Under the pieces are notes generated by a model. The model saw nothing but the letters and a program-made list of their open reading frames with translations, searched no databases and was not told the DNA's origin. A program made the position numbers and the translations under genes. This document shows, piece after piece, positions 48,578 to 58,413 of a DNA stretch of 64,000 nt. The DNA is from Ectopseudomonas toyotomiensis (GTDB lineage: Bacteria; Pseudomonadota; Gammaproteobacteria; Pseudomonadales; Pseudomonadaceae). The stretch covers positions 62,001 to 126,000 of the forward strand of contig NZ_FOXK01000012.1 in assembly GCF_900115695.1 (NCBI RefSeq), in the 5' to 3' direction. The stretch's first letter is position 1; every line of letters begins with the position of its first letter.

Positions 48578-48598
48578 ACCTTGCCATCGTGGCAAGGT
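48578..48598. promoter_or_regulatory. Second CueR operator/promoter (copZ side)
   Basis: ACCTTGCC (48578-48585) and GGCAAGGT (48591-48598), the same half-sites and the same 5-base centre length as the copA site. It lies 41 bases upstream of copZ and 52 bases upstream of the divergent exported protein. Confidence 0.85.
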
Positions 48599-48638
48599 CG
48601 AGACTACGCCCATCGACCACTGATTCAAGGAGTCAGCA

Positions 48639-48836
48639 ATGCAACAATTCAAGGTTAGCGGAATGTCATGCGGTCATTGCGTGCGGGCTGTCACCCAGGC
48701 GATCCAGGCGCTTGAGCAGACGGCCAGAGTCGAAGTCGATCTGGCCGCGGGCCTGGTGCGAGTGGAGGGCAACCTGGATGCCGCGCAGATACAGGCCGCC
48801 ATTCGTGAAGAGGGTTACGAGATTGCCCCCGCGTAG
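48639..48836 (+). CDS. copZ: Copper chaperone CopZ (HMA domain)
   Basis: 65 residues, one heavy-metal-associated domain with the GMSCGHC metal site at about residues 8-14 and the typical DLAAGLVRVEG strand. Buffers and delivers Cu(I) to CopA. AAGGAG precedes the start. Convergent with the TetR gene. Confidence 0.92.
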   Translation: MQQFKVSGMSCGHCVRAVTQAIQALEQTARVEVDLAAGLVRVEGNLDAAQIQAAIREEGYEIAPA

Positions 48837-48848
48837 AGCTCGGGCCTG

Positions 48849-49469
48849 CTAAGGCCATTGCCGCAGCAGGCCGCGAAAGCAACTGTCGATCATCGCCGGG
48901 GTATCGGTCTGGGCATCGAACAGATTGGGATCGCGCAGCCAGTCACTGAACAGGCCGACGAGTAGCGCATGCAAGGTGCGTGAGGCCAGGCGCGGGGTGA
49001 TGCCCGGCTGCAGATACGGCTGCACGGTCGACAGGGCGAACTGCTGTTCGCACAGGTCGATGAACTGATTGACGAAGGTCTCATGACGCTCCTCGGCCTC
49101 GCGCAGTTCCTCGGTGAACTCGCAGCGGCGCAGCAGCACGGTGAGGATGCGCCGGCGCTGTTCGTCGAGCACCAGATTGGCCATGGCTTCTATGCACAGA
49201 TCGCGCAGCAGCTGCAGCGATGACAGGCCATCGACCGCCGCCAGTTGCTGGGCCAGCGGCTCCAGCGGCAGGCGTACCTGATTGAGCATTTCGTGGAACA
49301 GGTGCGCCTTGTTCTGGAAGTGCCAATAAACCGCGCCGCGCGTAACCCCGGCATGTCTGGCGATATGCTCAAGGCTGGTATGGGCGACCCCACGCTCTAG
49401 GAACAACTGTTCCGCAGCAGCGAGGATGGCGCAGCGGGTCTTCTCCGCATCTTCTTTGGTTCTACGCAT
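48849..49469 (-). CDS. TetR-family efflux repressor (TtgR/AcrR-like)
   Basis: 206 residues. N-terminal helix-turn-helix (EHIARHAGVTRGAVYWHFQNKAHLF) and C-terminal ligand domain of the TetR_C_2 (AcrR/TtgR) type. Divergent from the RND adaptor/pump genes across 124 bases, so it probably represses them and is released by a drug or organic ligand. Confidence 0.9.
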   Translation of the reverse strand: MRRTKEDAEKTRCAILAAAEQLFLERGVAHTSLEHIARHAGVTRGAVYWHFQNKAHLFHEMLNQVRLPLEPLAQQLAAVDGLSSLQLLRDLCIEAMANLVLDEQRRRILTVLLRRCEFTEELREAEERHETFVNQFIDLCEQQFALSTVQPYLQPGITPRLASRTLHALLVGLFSDWLRDPNLFDAQTDTPAMIDSCFRGLLRQWP

Positions 49470-49593
49470 GGCGATCCGGTTAATTGGAACTAGGCTCAGA
49501 TTGTGCCGAGTTTACCGATTTTGCCCCGCCTGCTGGTGGCGGGCTTGGTTGTCCTGCTTCTGTCCCGTGTCTAGCCAAGGAGAGGAATGCCTC

Positions 49594-50745
49594 ATGCCCT
49601 TCGTTCGTCTGGTCGGTTTCTGCCTGCCCTTCAGCCTGGTCCTGCTGGCCGCGAGCATCGAGGCTGCCGATGCGCCACCAACAGCGGTGACGGTCGAGCA
49701 GATCAAGGCCGGCGAACTGCCCATCGTGCTGGAATATCCAGCGCGAACCACCGGGTACCGCGAGGTGCAGGTTCGGGCCCAGGTCGGCGGCATCCTGCAG
49801 GAGCGCACCTATCAGGAGGGTAGTCGGGTGCAGAAGGATCAGGTGCTGTTTCGCATCGATCCACGCCCTTACGAGGCTGCCCTGGCCCGTGCCAAGGGCG
49901 CGCTGGCGCAGGAACAGGCGCGTTTTCGCCAGACCGATCGCGACCTCAAACGCATCCGTGAACTGCAGAAGAAGGGCTTCGCCAGCGAGAGCGAACTGGA
50001 CAATGCCATCTCCAATTTCGAGCAGAGCAAGGCCAATATCGAGGCGGCCCAGGCCGAGGTTCAGTCGCGCCAGATCGACCTCGACTACACCACGGTCAAG
50101 GCGCCGATCACCGGCATCACCAGCAAGGAAAGCGTCTCCGAAGGCAGCCTGATCGTCGCCGGCGACCCTAGTGCCAGCCTGCTGACGCAGATCACCCAGC
50201 TCGACCCGATCTTCGTCAACTTCGCCTACCCGGACGCTGAGGCCGAGCGCCTGCGCCGTGAATTGTCCGAAGGCAGCCTGGTGCCACCGAGCAGCGGCAA
50301 ACTCAGTGTGGAGGTGTATTTCGGTGATGGCTCGGCCTATCCGACAGCGGGCGAAGTGGATTTCACCGACAGCCTGATCGACCGCGGTACCGGCACCGTC
50401 AGCGCCCGGGGCGTGGTGCCGAACCCCGAGCAGAAGCTGCTGCCCGGGCAGTTTGTGCGCGTGCAGGTCAAGGGCCTGACCCGTCCCAACGCCATCACCG
50501 TACCGGAGCGCTCCGTGGCTCAGGGGCCGCGCGGTACCTTCGTCTATGTGGTGGACGAGCAGAGTGTCGCGCGCATGCGCCAGGTCACCACGGGCGATAC
50601 GGCTGGCGGCCGCTGGGTGATTCTGGCCGGTGTCAGCGATGGTGAGCGGGTGATAGTCGACGGTCTGGCCAAGGTACGACCGGACAGCCCGGTGCAGGTC
50701 GAGGAGGCGAAGGCAGCCACGCCAGCCAGCCCGGCGCAGGAGTAA
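49594..50745 (+). CDS. RND efflux periplasmic adaptor
   Basis: 383 residues from ATG 49594 (AAGGAGAGG upstream). Signal peptide [19 protein letters not shown]; no proper lipobox, unlike lipoprotein MexA. Barrel-sandwich halves [20 protein letters not shown] and [14 protein letters not shown] flank the coiled-coil hairpin (about 95-170). It ends 5 bases before the pump gene. MexE/MexC/MexV-like. Confidence 0.92.
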   Translation: MPFVRLVGFCLPFSLVLLAASIEAADAPPTAVTVEQIKAGELPIVLEYPARTTGYREVQVRAQVGGILQERTYQEGSRVQKDQVLFRIDPRPYEAALARAKGALAQEQARFRQTDRDLKRIRELQKKGFASESELDNAISNFEQSKANIEAAQAEVQSRQIDLDYTTVKAPITGITSKESVSEGSLIVAGDPSASLLTQITQLDPIFVNFAYPDAEAERLRRELSEGSLVPPSSGKLSVEVYFGDGSAYPTAGEVDFTDSLIDRGTGTVSARGVVPNPEQKLLPGQFVRVQVKGLTRPNAITVPERSVAQGPRGTFVYVVDEQSVARMRQVTTGDTAGGRWVILAGVSDGERVIVDGLAKVRPDSPVQVEEAKAATPASPAQE

Positions 50746-50750
50746 CGACC

Positions 50751-53700
50751 ATGATCTCGCGCTTCTTCATCGACCGTCCGGTGTTCGCTACCGTCATCTC
50801 CATCGTCATCGTGCTCGCCGGCCTGGCTGCGATGCGCGCGTTGCCCATTGCTCAGTACCCGGAAATCCTGCCGCCGCAGGTGTCGGTGAGCGCCGCTTAC
50901 CCTGGCGCCAGTTCGCAGGTCATCGCTGAAACCGTGGCGGCGCCGCTGGAGCAGGCGATCAACGGCGTCGAGGACATGATCTACCAGCTGTCCAACTCCT
51001 CCAGCAGCGGGGCGATGAGTCTTACGGTGTACTTCGCGGTCGGCACCGACCCGGACCAGGCCACCATCAACGTCAACAACAAGGTGCAGGCGGCATTGGC
51101 CAAGCTGCCCGAGGAAGTGCGCCGCCAGGGTGTGAAGGTGGAGAAGAAGTCGTCCGACATTCTTCAGGTGATCACACTCTATTCGCCGGATGATTCGCGC
51201 GACCCGATCTTCATCAGCAACTACGCGCTGATCAACGTCATTGACGAGCTCAAGCGCCTCAAGGGCGTTGGCGATGCCAGCCAGTTCGGTTCCAAGGACT
51301 ATTCCATGCGCATCTGGCTGCGCCCGGACAAGCTGGCGCAGTACAACCTGACACCGACCGATGTGGTCAACGCCATTCGCGAGCAGAATTCGCAGTTCGC
51401 CGCCGGCAGCTTCGGCCAGCAACCGTTGAAGGAACCGCAGGACTTCACTTACACGGTCACCACGCAAGGGCGATTCACCGACCCGAAGGAGTTCGAGAGC
51501 GTCATCCTGCGTACCGACGATACCGGAGCCAGCCTGCTGCTCAAGGACGTGGCGCGGGTCGAGCTGGGTGCGCAGGACTACTCGCTGGTCACCACCCTCA
51601 ATGGTCAGCAGAACGCCGCTTTCGGCATCTACCTGCAGCCCGGCGCCAACGCCCTGGACACCGCCGAGGCGGTCGAACGCACCATGCAGCGCTTGGCCAA
51701 GCGCTTCCCCGAGGGCATCGCCTACAAGATCCCCTATGACACCACCAAGTTCGTCCAGGTCTCGATCACAGAGGTGATCCACACCTTCTTCGAGGCGCTG
51801 GTGCTGGTGGTGCTGGTGGTGTTCATCTTCCTGCAGAACTGGCGCGCCACGCTGATTCCGGTGCTGGCCATTCCGGTGTCGCTGGTTGGCACTTTCGCCG
51901 GCATGTACATGCTGGGTTTCTCCATCAACCTGCTGACCCTGTTCGGCATGGTTCTGGCCATCGGCATCGTGGTGGACGATGCCATCGTGGTGATCGAGAA
52001 CGTCGAGCGGGTGATGCGCACTCAGGGGCTGAATGCGCGCGAGGCCTCAATCAAGGCGATGGAGGAGGTCACCGGGCCGATCATCGCCATCGTCCTGGTG
52101 CTCTGCGCGGTGTTCGTGCCGGTAGGTTTTCTCGGCGGCCTGGCGGGGCAGATGTACAAGCAGTTCGCGATCACCATCGCGGTGTCTGTGGTGATTTCCG
52201 GCATCGTCGCCCTGACCCTTTCGCCCGCACTCTGCGCCTTGTTGCTCAAACCTGGCCACCATGAACCGGCTGCGCCATTTCGCGCCTTCAACCGCTTCTT
52301 CGACAGGGCCACCGAGGGCTATGGCGCGGGGGTGCGTTTCTTCCTCAAGCGTTCGCTGGTCGGCCTGCTGCTGTTCGGCGGCATGATCGCGCTGATCATG
52401 CTGCTGTTTTCACGGGTGCCCGGCTCGCTGGTGCCCGATGAGGATCAGGGCTATGTGATCAACGCCTATTACCTGCCGCCGGCCGCCTCGCTCAATCGCA
52501 CCGAGGCGCTGAGTGGGGCGGTGAGTCAGCAGCTGATGGAGCATCCGGCAGTCGAAGACGTAGTGACCTTCGCCGGTTTCGATGTGCTCACCTTCGGCGT
52601 GCGCAGCAACGCCGGGGTGTCCTTCGTGCCGCTCAAGGACTGGAGCGAGCGCACCACGCCCGAGCTCGATGCGCGCAATCTGACGCGCGAGTTCATGGGT
52701 ATGGGCGCCGCGCAGAAGGATGGCCTGGTGTTGTCGTTCAACCCACCGCCGATCACCGGCATGAGTACCACCGGTGGCTTCGAGTCTTTCATTCAGGATC
52801 GTTCCGGAGGCAGCGTCGAACAGCTCGGCGAGAAGGTCCACGCCTTCGTCGAGGCCGCCAGCAAGCGACCGGAGCTGGCCGGCATTCAGAGTACCTTCAG
52901 CGCCAACGTGCCGCAGTACTACATCGATCTGGATCGCACCAAGACGCGCGCACTGGGCGTCAGCGTCAGCGATGTGTTCACCGCGATGCAGGCCACCTTC
53001 GGCAGTTACTACGTCAACGATTTCACCCTTTACGGACGTACCTGGCAGGTCAGCCTGCAGTCGGAATCGGAGTTCCGCCGCAAGCCGGAAGATCTTGGCC
53101 AGGTCTACGTACGCTCCAGCAGTGGCGATCTGGTGCCGCTGTCGACCCTGTTGCGCGTGCGGCGCATCCTCGGGCCGGACTCCTATGACCGTTTCAACGT
53201 CTATCCCTCGGCCAAGGTCCTCGGTGGCCCGGCGCCGGGTTACAGCTCCGGGCAGGCACTGGCGGCGATGCAGGAAGTGGCCGATGAGGTGCTGGGCGAG
53301 GACTACAGCCTGGGCTGGATCGGCTCGGCCTACCAGGAACTGGCGACTCAGGGTTCGGGCACCCAGGCCTTCGTCTTCGGCCTGATTCTGGTCTTCCTGA
53401 TTCTTGCCGCGCAGTACGAGCGCTGGACGCTGCCGTTGGCGGTGGTCACCGCCGTGCCGTTCGCGGTGTTCGGGGCGATTCTCGCAGTGTGGCTGCGCGG
53501 CATTCAGAACGACGTGTACTTCCAGGTCGGCCTGGTCACCCTGATCGGTCTGGCGGCGAAGAACGCCATCCTTATCGTCGAGTTCGCCGTGCTGCTGCGC
53601 GCCGAAGGCAAGGGCATCTTCGACTCGGCGCTGGAGGCGGCCAAGCTGCGTTTCCGCCCCATCGTGATGACTTCGCTGGCCTTCATCCTCGGTTGCGTGC

Positions 53701-53888
53701 CGCTGGCCATCAGCTCCGGTGCGGGTTCGGCCAGTCGCCACTCCATCGGCACCGGGGTGATCGGCGGCATGCTCGCGGCCACGCTGTTGGCCACCTTCCT
53801 CATCCCGATGTTCTACCTGCTGGTGGAGTCGGCGGCGCAGCGGGTGAGCCAGCGCGGCAAGGCCAGGGAAGAACAGCCGCCGCATTGA
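50751..53888 (+). CDS. RND multidrug efflux pump, HAE1 family
   Basis: 1045 residues with 12 helices and two large periplasmic loops. N-terminus [20 protein letters not shown]4 proton-relay aspartates in [14 protein letters not shown], and TM10 lysine in [14 protein letters not shown]. The nearest types are MexF/MexB/MexW. No outer-membrane channel gene follows, so it must borrow an OprM-like partner encoded elsewhere. Confidence 0.94.
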   Translation: MISRFFIDRPVFATVISIVIVLAGLAAMRALPIAQYPEILPPQVSVSAAYPGASSQVIAETVAAPLEQAINGVEDMIYQLSNSSSSGAMSLTVYFAVGTDPDQATINVNNKVQAALAKLPEEVRRQGVKVEKKSSDILQVITLYSPDDSRDPIFISNYALINVIDELKRLKGVGDASQFGSKDYSMRIWLRPDKLAQYNLTPTDVVNAIREQNSQFAAGSFGQQPLKEPQDFTYTVTTQGRFTDPKEFESVILRTDDTGASLLLKDVARVELGAQDYSLVTTLNGQQNAAFGIYLQPGANALDTAEAVERTMQRLAKRFPEGIAYKIPYDTTKFVQVSITEVIHTFFEALVLVVLVVFIFLQNWRATLIPVLAIPVSLVGTFAGMYMLGFSINLLTLFGMVLAIGIVVDDAIVVIENVERVMRTQGLNAREASIKAMEEVTGPIIAIVLVLCAVFVPVGFLGGLAGQMYKQFAITIAVSVVISGIVALTLSPALCALLLKPGHHEPAAPFRAFNRFFDRATEGYGAGVRFFLKRSLVGLLLFGGMIALIMLLFSRVPGSLVPDEDQGYVINAYYLPPAASLNRTEALSGAVSQQLMEHPAVEDVVTFAGFDVLTFGVRSNAGVSFVPLKDWSERTTPELDARNLTREFMGMGAAQKDGLVLSFNPPPITGMSTTGGFESFIQDRSGGSVEQLGEKVHAFVEAASKRPELAGIQSTFSANVPQYYIDLDRTKTRALGVSVSDVFTAMQATFGSYYVNDFTLYGRTWQVSLQSESEFRRKPEDLGQVYVRSSSGDLVPLSTLLRVRRILGPDSYDRFNVYPSAKVLGGPAPGYSSGQALAAMQEVADEVLGEDYSLGWIGSAYQELATQGSGTQAFVFGLILVFLILAAQYERWTLPLAVVTAVPFAVFGAILAVWLRGIQNDVYFQVGLVTLIGLAAKNAILIVEFAVLLRAEGKGIFDSALEAAKLRFRPIVMTSLAFILGCVPLAISSGAGSASRHSIGTGVIGGMLAATLLATFLIPMFYLLVESAAQRVSQRGKAREEQPPH

Positions 53889-53978
53889 TAAGCGCGAACC
53901 GTCGTTCGGCGATCCGCGCTTTCATCTGCGGCCTGGTCGGTGAGATGATTAGCCGGCTAACAATTTTGCGGATTATTC

Positions 53979-55148
53979 ATGAACCTGCGAACCCTGCTGA
54001 TCCTGGGCGCGCTGTGCGCCTTTGGCCCCTTGGCCATCGATTTCTACCTGCCAAGTTTCCCCACGCTGGCCCAGCAATTCGGCACCGACGTCGAACATAT
54101 TCAACTGTCGCTGGCGGCCTATTTCGTCGGTATCGCCATTGGCCAGCTGTTCTACGGGCCGTTGGCGGATCGTTTCGGTCGCCGCGTGCCGCTGTTGGTC
54201 GGGGTGGCGTTGTTCACCGTGGCATCGCTGGCTTGTGCCCTGGCACCGAACCTGGAATGGCTGGTGACGGCACGCTTCGTCCAGGCCCTCGGCGGCTGCG
54301 CCGGGATGGTGATCACCCGTGCGGTGGTGCGCGACCTGTGCGATCCACTGGCTTCGGCCAAGGTGTTCTCGCAACTGGTGCTGGTGATGGGCCTGGCGCC
54401 GATTCTCGCGCCTCTGGGGGGCGGGCTGCTGCTGGGCACCCTGGGCTGGCCGTGGATCTTCCATAGCCTGGCGATTTTCTCCGGCCTGTGCCTGCTGGCC
54501 GTGCTGTTGTGGTTGCCGGAGACCCGTCCGCAGCATCTGCAACCGGCGCCGCTGAGCGGCGCCTTCGGCCAGTACCGCGCGCTGTTGGGCAATGCACCGT
54601 TCATGGGCTACAGCCTGGCCGGCGGTGTGGCGATGGCCGGCATGTTCGCCTATATCGCCGGCTCGCCCTTCGTGTTCATCGAGCTGTACGGCGTGCCGGC
54701 CGAGCATTATGGCTGGCTGTTCGGCAGCAACGCGGCAGGCTTCGTGATCATGGCGCAGGTCAATGCGCGTCTGGTGCTGCGCGGCGGCCCGGCGCTGTGG
54801 CTGCGGCGCATGGTGCTGGTGTACCTGACCAGCGGCCTGTGCCTGCTGGCGTTGGCGCTGTGGCAACCGGCGCAGCTGTGGCCGCTGCTGATTCCGTTGT
54901 TCATCTGCGTCGCCAGCCTCGGTTGCGTGCTGCCCAATGCCACGGCTTGCGCCATGGCCGGGCAGGGCCGGCATGCCGGCAGCGCTTCCGGGCTGCTGGG
55001 TAGCATGCAGTTCAGCGTGGCGGCCAGCGCTTCGGCGCTGGTAGCTTTCCTGCACGATGGCTCGGCCATGCCCATGGCGCTGGTGATCGCCCTGTGCGGC
55101 GCTGCTGCCTGCGGCTTTGCCTGGTGGAGCAAGCGCTTCGTGGTGTGA
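53979..55148 (+). CDS. Bcr/CflA-family multidrug MFS exporter
   Basis: 389 residues with 12 helices. The family start FGPLAIDFYLPSFPTLAQQF and the MFS motif GPLADRFGRRVPLL are present, with QALGGCAGMVITRAVVRDL (motif C region). Inner-membrane drug/proton antiporter. 90 bases after the RND pump, possibly co-transcribed. Confidence 0.92.
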   Translation: MNLRTLLILGALCAFGPLAIDFYLPSFPTLAQQFGTDVEHIQLSLAAYFVGIAIGQLFYGPLADRFGRRVPLLVGVALFTVASLACALAPNLEWLVTARFVQALGGCAGMVITRAVVRDLCDPLASAKVFSQLVLVMGLAPILAPLGGGLLLGTLGWPWIFHSLAIFSGLCLLAVLLWLPETRPQHLQPAPLSGAFGQYRALLGNAPFMGYSLAGGVAMAGMFAYIAGSPFVFIELYGVPAEHYGWLFGSNAAGFVIMAQVNARLVLRGGPALWLRRMVLVYLTSGLCLLALALWQPAQLWPLLIPLFICVASLGCVLPNATACAMAGQGRHAGSASGLLGSMQFSVAASASALVAFLHDGSAMPMALVIALCGAAACGFAWWSKRFVV

Positions 55149-55157
55149 GCCGGCGGG

Positions 55158-56018
55158 TTACAGTCGCGCGACCTTGAAGGTGTCGCAACGCCCCGGCTGA
55201 CCACTCTCGAAACCGGTGCTGAACCAGCGTACGCGCTGCTGCGAGGTGCCATGGGTGAAGGCGTCCGGCACTACCTGACCACGCGACTGCTTCTGCAGGC
55301 GGTCATCACCGATGGCGCTGGCCGCGTTGAGGGCTTCTTCCAGGTCGCCGGCCTCGAGCCAATCGTGGCGTCGCTGCGCATGATGGGCCCAGACTCCGGC
55401 CAGGCAGTCGGCCTGCAGTTCCTGGCGCACCAGCAGGCCGCCATCGCCTTCCACCCGCTCGCCGCGCTGGCGCGCCGCGTTGACTTTGGCCGATACGCCC
55501 AGCAGGGTCTGTACGTGATGGCCGACTTCATGGGCGATCACGTAGGCCTGGGCGAAGTCGCCGGCAGCGGAGAAGCGTTGCTCCATCTCGCGGAAAAACG
55601 CCATGTCCAGATACACGCGCTGATCACCGGGGCAGTAGAAGGGGCCAACCGCCGAACTGGCGAAACCGCAGGCGGAATTGACGCCGCCGGAGAACAGCAC
55701 CAGTTGCGGATCGCGATACTGCTGGCCGGCCTGCTGGAACAGCTCGCGCCAGGTGTCTTCGGTGTCGCCGAGGATGGCGCGGACGAACTCGCTCTGCTCG
55801 TCATTCGCCGCTGGCGCGCTCTGCGTTTGGGTAACCTGCGGCTGGGTGGCCTGGCCGGCGATCTGGACGAGAATCTGCAGCGGGTCCTGGCCCATCAGCA
55901 GGCCGACAATGACGATCACCGCCACGCCGCCGAGGCTCAGGCCGCCGCCTAGGCGCCTGCCGGAACGGCCGCGCGCATCCACCACGTTGTCACTACGTCT
56001 ACCGCGTTGCCAGCGCAT
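55158..56018 (-). CDS. YpfJ-type neutral zinc metallopeptidase
   Basis: 286 residues. Short cytoplasmic basic N-terminus, one transmembrane helix near residues 28-45, then a periplasmic domain with zinc motif HEVGHHVQ at about residue 170 and the family's ACGFASSAVGPFYCPGDQRVYLD. Substrate unknown. Convergent with the MFS gene. Confidence 0.9.
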   Translation of the reverse strand: MRWQRGRRSDNVVDARGRSGRRLGGGLSLGGVAVIVIVGLLMGQDPLQILVQIAGQATQPQVTQTQSAPAANDEQSEFVRAILGDTEDTWRELFQQAGQQYRDPQLVLFSGGVNSACGFASSAVGPFYCPGDQRVYLDMAFFREMEQRFSAAGDFAQAYVIAHEVGHHVQTLLGVSAKVNAARQRGERVEGDGGLLVRQELQADCLAGVWAHHAQRRHDWLEAGDLEEALNAASAIGDDRLQKQSRGQVVPDAFTHGTSQQRVRWFSTGFESGQPGRCDTFKVARL

Positions 56019-56071
56019 GGCGGCACTCCCTGGTTGCTGATCGCTGCAGTGTAGCTGCCCCCGTGCCCAAC

Positions 56072-56506
56072 TCAGTTGGCCGGGTAGTCACTGAGCAACT
56101 GATCCTGGCGCTCGCGATCCAGGCCGATGACCTGATAGGCATCGACACGGTCGCCATACTCCATACCGGGCGAGCCCACGGGCATGCCGGGTACGGCAGC
56201 GCCGATCAGATCCACGCGCTCACGCAGTTTGAGAATGTCGGCGGCCGGTACATGACCCTCGACGAACTTGCCGTCGATCACGCCGGTGTGACAGGAGGCC
56301 AGGCGCGGCGGCACGCCCAGTCGCTGCTTGAGCGCACTCATGTCGGCCTCGACATGGTCGTTGACGGTGAAGCCATTGTCCTGCAGATGGCTGATCCAGG
56401 CCTTGCAGCAGCCGCAGTTGGCATCGCGGTGCACATCGATGGTCAGTGGCTCGCTGGCGTGAGCCAGGCTGGTGAACAGGCAGAGGGCGAGCAGGGAACG
56501 ACGCAT
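56072..56506 (-). CDS. DUF411 periplasmic metal-binding protein (copper-related)
   Basis: 144 residues with signal peptide (LLALCLFTSLAHA) and the DUF411 pattern: NCGCCKAW (C31, C33, C34), LASCHTGVIDGKFVEGHVPA and a C-terminal YQVIGL strand. Members are associated with copper resistance. No CueR-type dyad is visible upstream. Confidence 0.88.
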   Translation of the reverse strand: MRRSLLALCLFTSLAHASEPLTIDVHRDANCGCCKAWISHLQDNGFTVNDHVEADMSALKQRLGVPPRLASCHTGVIDGKFVEGHVPAADILKLRERVDLIGAAVPGMPVGSPGMEYGDRVDAYQVIGLDRERQDQLLSDYPAN

Positions 56507-56635
56507 GGCAAAGCTCCAGATAATCGAGCGCTCAGCATAGCGCCGGCATGACGACTGCCCAAGCCATTGCGACTATGCGTCGCGACCAGTGGCGGCCTAT
56601 GCTGGCGGCAGCCACTCATTGCCTGGAACCCGCCC

Positions 56636-57019
56636 ATGCTGTTCGCCCGAATCGTCCTGTCGATCCAGATCGCTGCCTTGCTCGTGTTGGGGCTGGCCTA
56701 CTTCATACGGCCCGAGGAAATGGCCAGCTTCAGCGGCGCGTTGCTGATGGGCAATGCGGCGGTGACCGAAGTGCGTGCCTATTATGGCGGGCTGCAACTG
56801 GGCCTGGCGGCTTATCTGGCGATGGCGCTGCTGCGTATGGATTTGCTGCGCCCGGCGCTGCTTTTGCTGGTGCTGCTGTACAGCTCGCTGGCGCTGGCGC
56901 GCATTGCCGGGCTGTGGCTGGATGGCGGCGCACAGCAGACCTTCAACCTCTACGCGTTGCTGCTCGAAGTGGTGTCGGCCGGGCTGGCCTGGTGGGCGTT
57001 GCGCGGCTTGTCACGCTGA
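56636..57019 (+). CDS. DUF4345 membrane protein
   Basis: 127 residues with four hydrophobic helices and a YYGGLQLGLAAYL motif typical of DUF4345. Inner-membrane, function unknown. ATG 56636 is preferred; the longer frame starts within a region without a ribosome site. Confidence 0.8.
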   Translation: MLFARIVLSIQIAALLVLGLAYFIRPEEMASFSGALLMGNAAVTEVRAYYGGLQLGLAAYLAMALLRMDLLRPALLLLVLLYSSLALARIAGLWLDGGAQQTFNLYALLLEVVSAGLAWWALRGLSR

Positions 57020-57048
57020 GCCGTTCGGCCACTAGGCAGCAGGCAAAC

Positions 57049-57071
57049 CCGGATTGCATCAGGGCTACGAG
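57049..57071. repeat. Degenerate CCCGGATTGCATC repeat
   Basis: One degenerate unit of the family at 3531 and 37025, in the 59-base gap before the trmA stop. Confidence 0.5.
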
Positions 57072-57078
57072 GGGCGGT

Positions 57079-58167
57079 TCAGCGCCGCTCCAGCAGCACA
57101 CCCGCTTCCATATGGTGGGTGTAGGGGAACTGGTCGAACAGCGCGCTGCGCGTCACCTTGTGGGTGTCGTTGAGCTGGGCGATGTTGGCGGCCAGGGTCT
57201 CCGGGTTGCAGGAGATATAGAGGATGCGCTCGAAACGGCGAGTCAGCTCGCAAGTGTCCGGGTCCATGCCGGCGCGCGGCGGGTCGACGAAGACGCTGCC
57301 GAACTCATAGCTCTTGAGGTCGATGCCGGCCAGGCGGCGGAATGGGCGCACCTCATTCAGCGCCTGGGTCAGCTCCTCGGCGGAAAGGCGCACCAGCTCG
57401 ACATTGTTCACACCGTTGTCAGCCAGGTTGGCCAGGGCGGCGTTCACCGAGGTCTTGCTGATTTCGGTAGCCAGCACGCGGCGTACGCGGGTGGCCAGCG
57501 GCAGGGTGAAGTTGCCGTTGCCGCAGTACAGCTCCAGCAGGTCGTCGTCGCGTTCGCCGAGTACGTCATAGGCCCAACCCAGCATCTTCTCGCAGACCTT
57601 GCCGTTGGGCTGGGTGAAGGCGCCTTCCGGTTGGCGATAACGGAAGCTGCGCCCGGCTACGGTCAATTCTTCTTCCACATAGTCGCGACCGATCACCAGG
57701 CGCTGACCGCGGGAGCGGCCGACCAGGCTGACGTTCAGCTCGGCGGCCAGCTTTTCCGCCTCGGCTTGCCAGACGTCGTCCAGCGGGCGGTGGTAGGCCA
57801 GAGTGATCAGCGCATCACCGGCCAGGGTGGTGAGAAACTCTACCTGGAACAGTTTGAACGATAACGCTTCGCTGGCCTGCCAGGCAGCGCGCAGGCGCGG
57901 CATCAGCTCGTTGATGCGCAGGCTGGCGATGGGGAAGTCGTCGAGCAGGATCGGCGTGTGTTTGTCGCCCGGGGCGAACATCGCGTAGTGGCGCTGGCCG
58001 TCTTCACGCCACAGGCGAAACTCGGCGCGCATGCGGTAGTGCTCGCGCGGCGAGTCGAACACCGCAGGCTCCGGCGCGCCGAAGGGCGCCAGCAGTTCGA
58101 CCAGAAGGGCCCTCTTCTCGGCGAGTTGGGCGTCGTAGGTGGCGGGGTCGAATGCGGGGCGGCTCAT
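57079..58167 (-). CDS. trmA: tRNA (uracil-5-)-methyltransferase
   Basis: Makes m5U54 in tRNA. 362 residues, near the E. coli length of 366. Motifs: [13 protein letters not shown] (SAM site), [10 protein letters not shown], and YISCNPETL with the nucleophilic cysteine. Lacks the Fe-S cluster cysteines of RlmD. Standalone gene. Confidence 0.95.
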   Translation of the reverse strand: MSRPAFDPATYDAQLAEKRALLVELLAPFGAPEPAVFDSPREHYRMRAEFRLWREDGQRHYAMFAPGDKHTPILLDDFPIASLRINELMPRLRAAWQASEALSFKLFQVEFLTTLAGDALITLAYHRPLDDVWQAEAEKLAAELNVSLVGRSRGQRLVIGRDYVEEELTVAGRSFRYRQPEGAFTQPNGKVCEKMLGWAYDVLGERDDDLLELYCGNGNFTLPLATRVRRVLATEISKTSVNAALANLADNGVNNVELVRLSAEELTQALNEVRPFRRLAGIDLKSYEFGSVFVDPPRAGMDPDTCELTRRFERILYISCNPETLAANIAQLNDTHKVTRSALFDQFPYTHHMEAGVLLERR

Positions 58168-58413
58168 CGGTCACTCATGGGGCAGAAAAACGGGGCGCCA
58201 TTGTAGCGGAGGCGATGCTGCCGTGCCCGGCTGGCGATAATTGGTGTGCGGGACGCGGAGACTCCGGGGAGGCGTTCCCACGCGTAGCGTGGCAACACTC
58301 ATGACGAGCGCTGACGGCGGGCTGAAGCGGAACGCCGCCCGGCCCACCCTACGCAGATGGTCCGGGGTGCAGCGTAGGGCGTACTCGCGAAGCAGTACGC
58401 CGTTATCGGTTGA
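58168..58413. other. Gene-free stretch with hairpins between trmA and the permease
   Basis: 246 bases with GC-rich short palindromes. The clearest is GGCGTACT / AGTACGCC (58378-58385 and 58394-58401), 12 bases beyond the permease stop, which could end permease transcription on the minus strand. No gene was seen. Confidence 0.45.
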
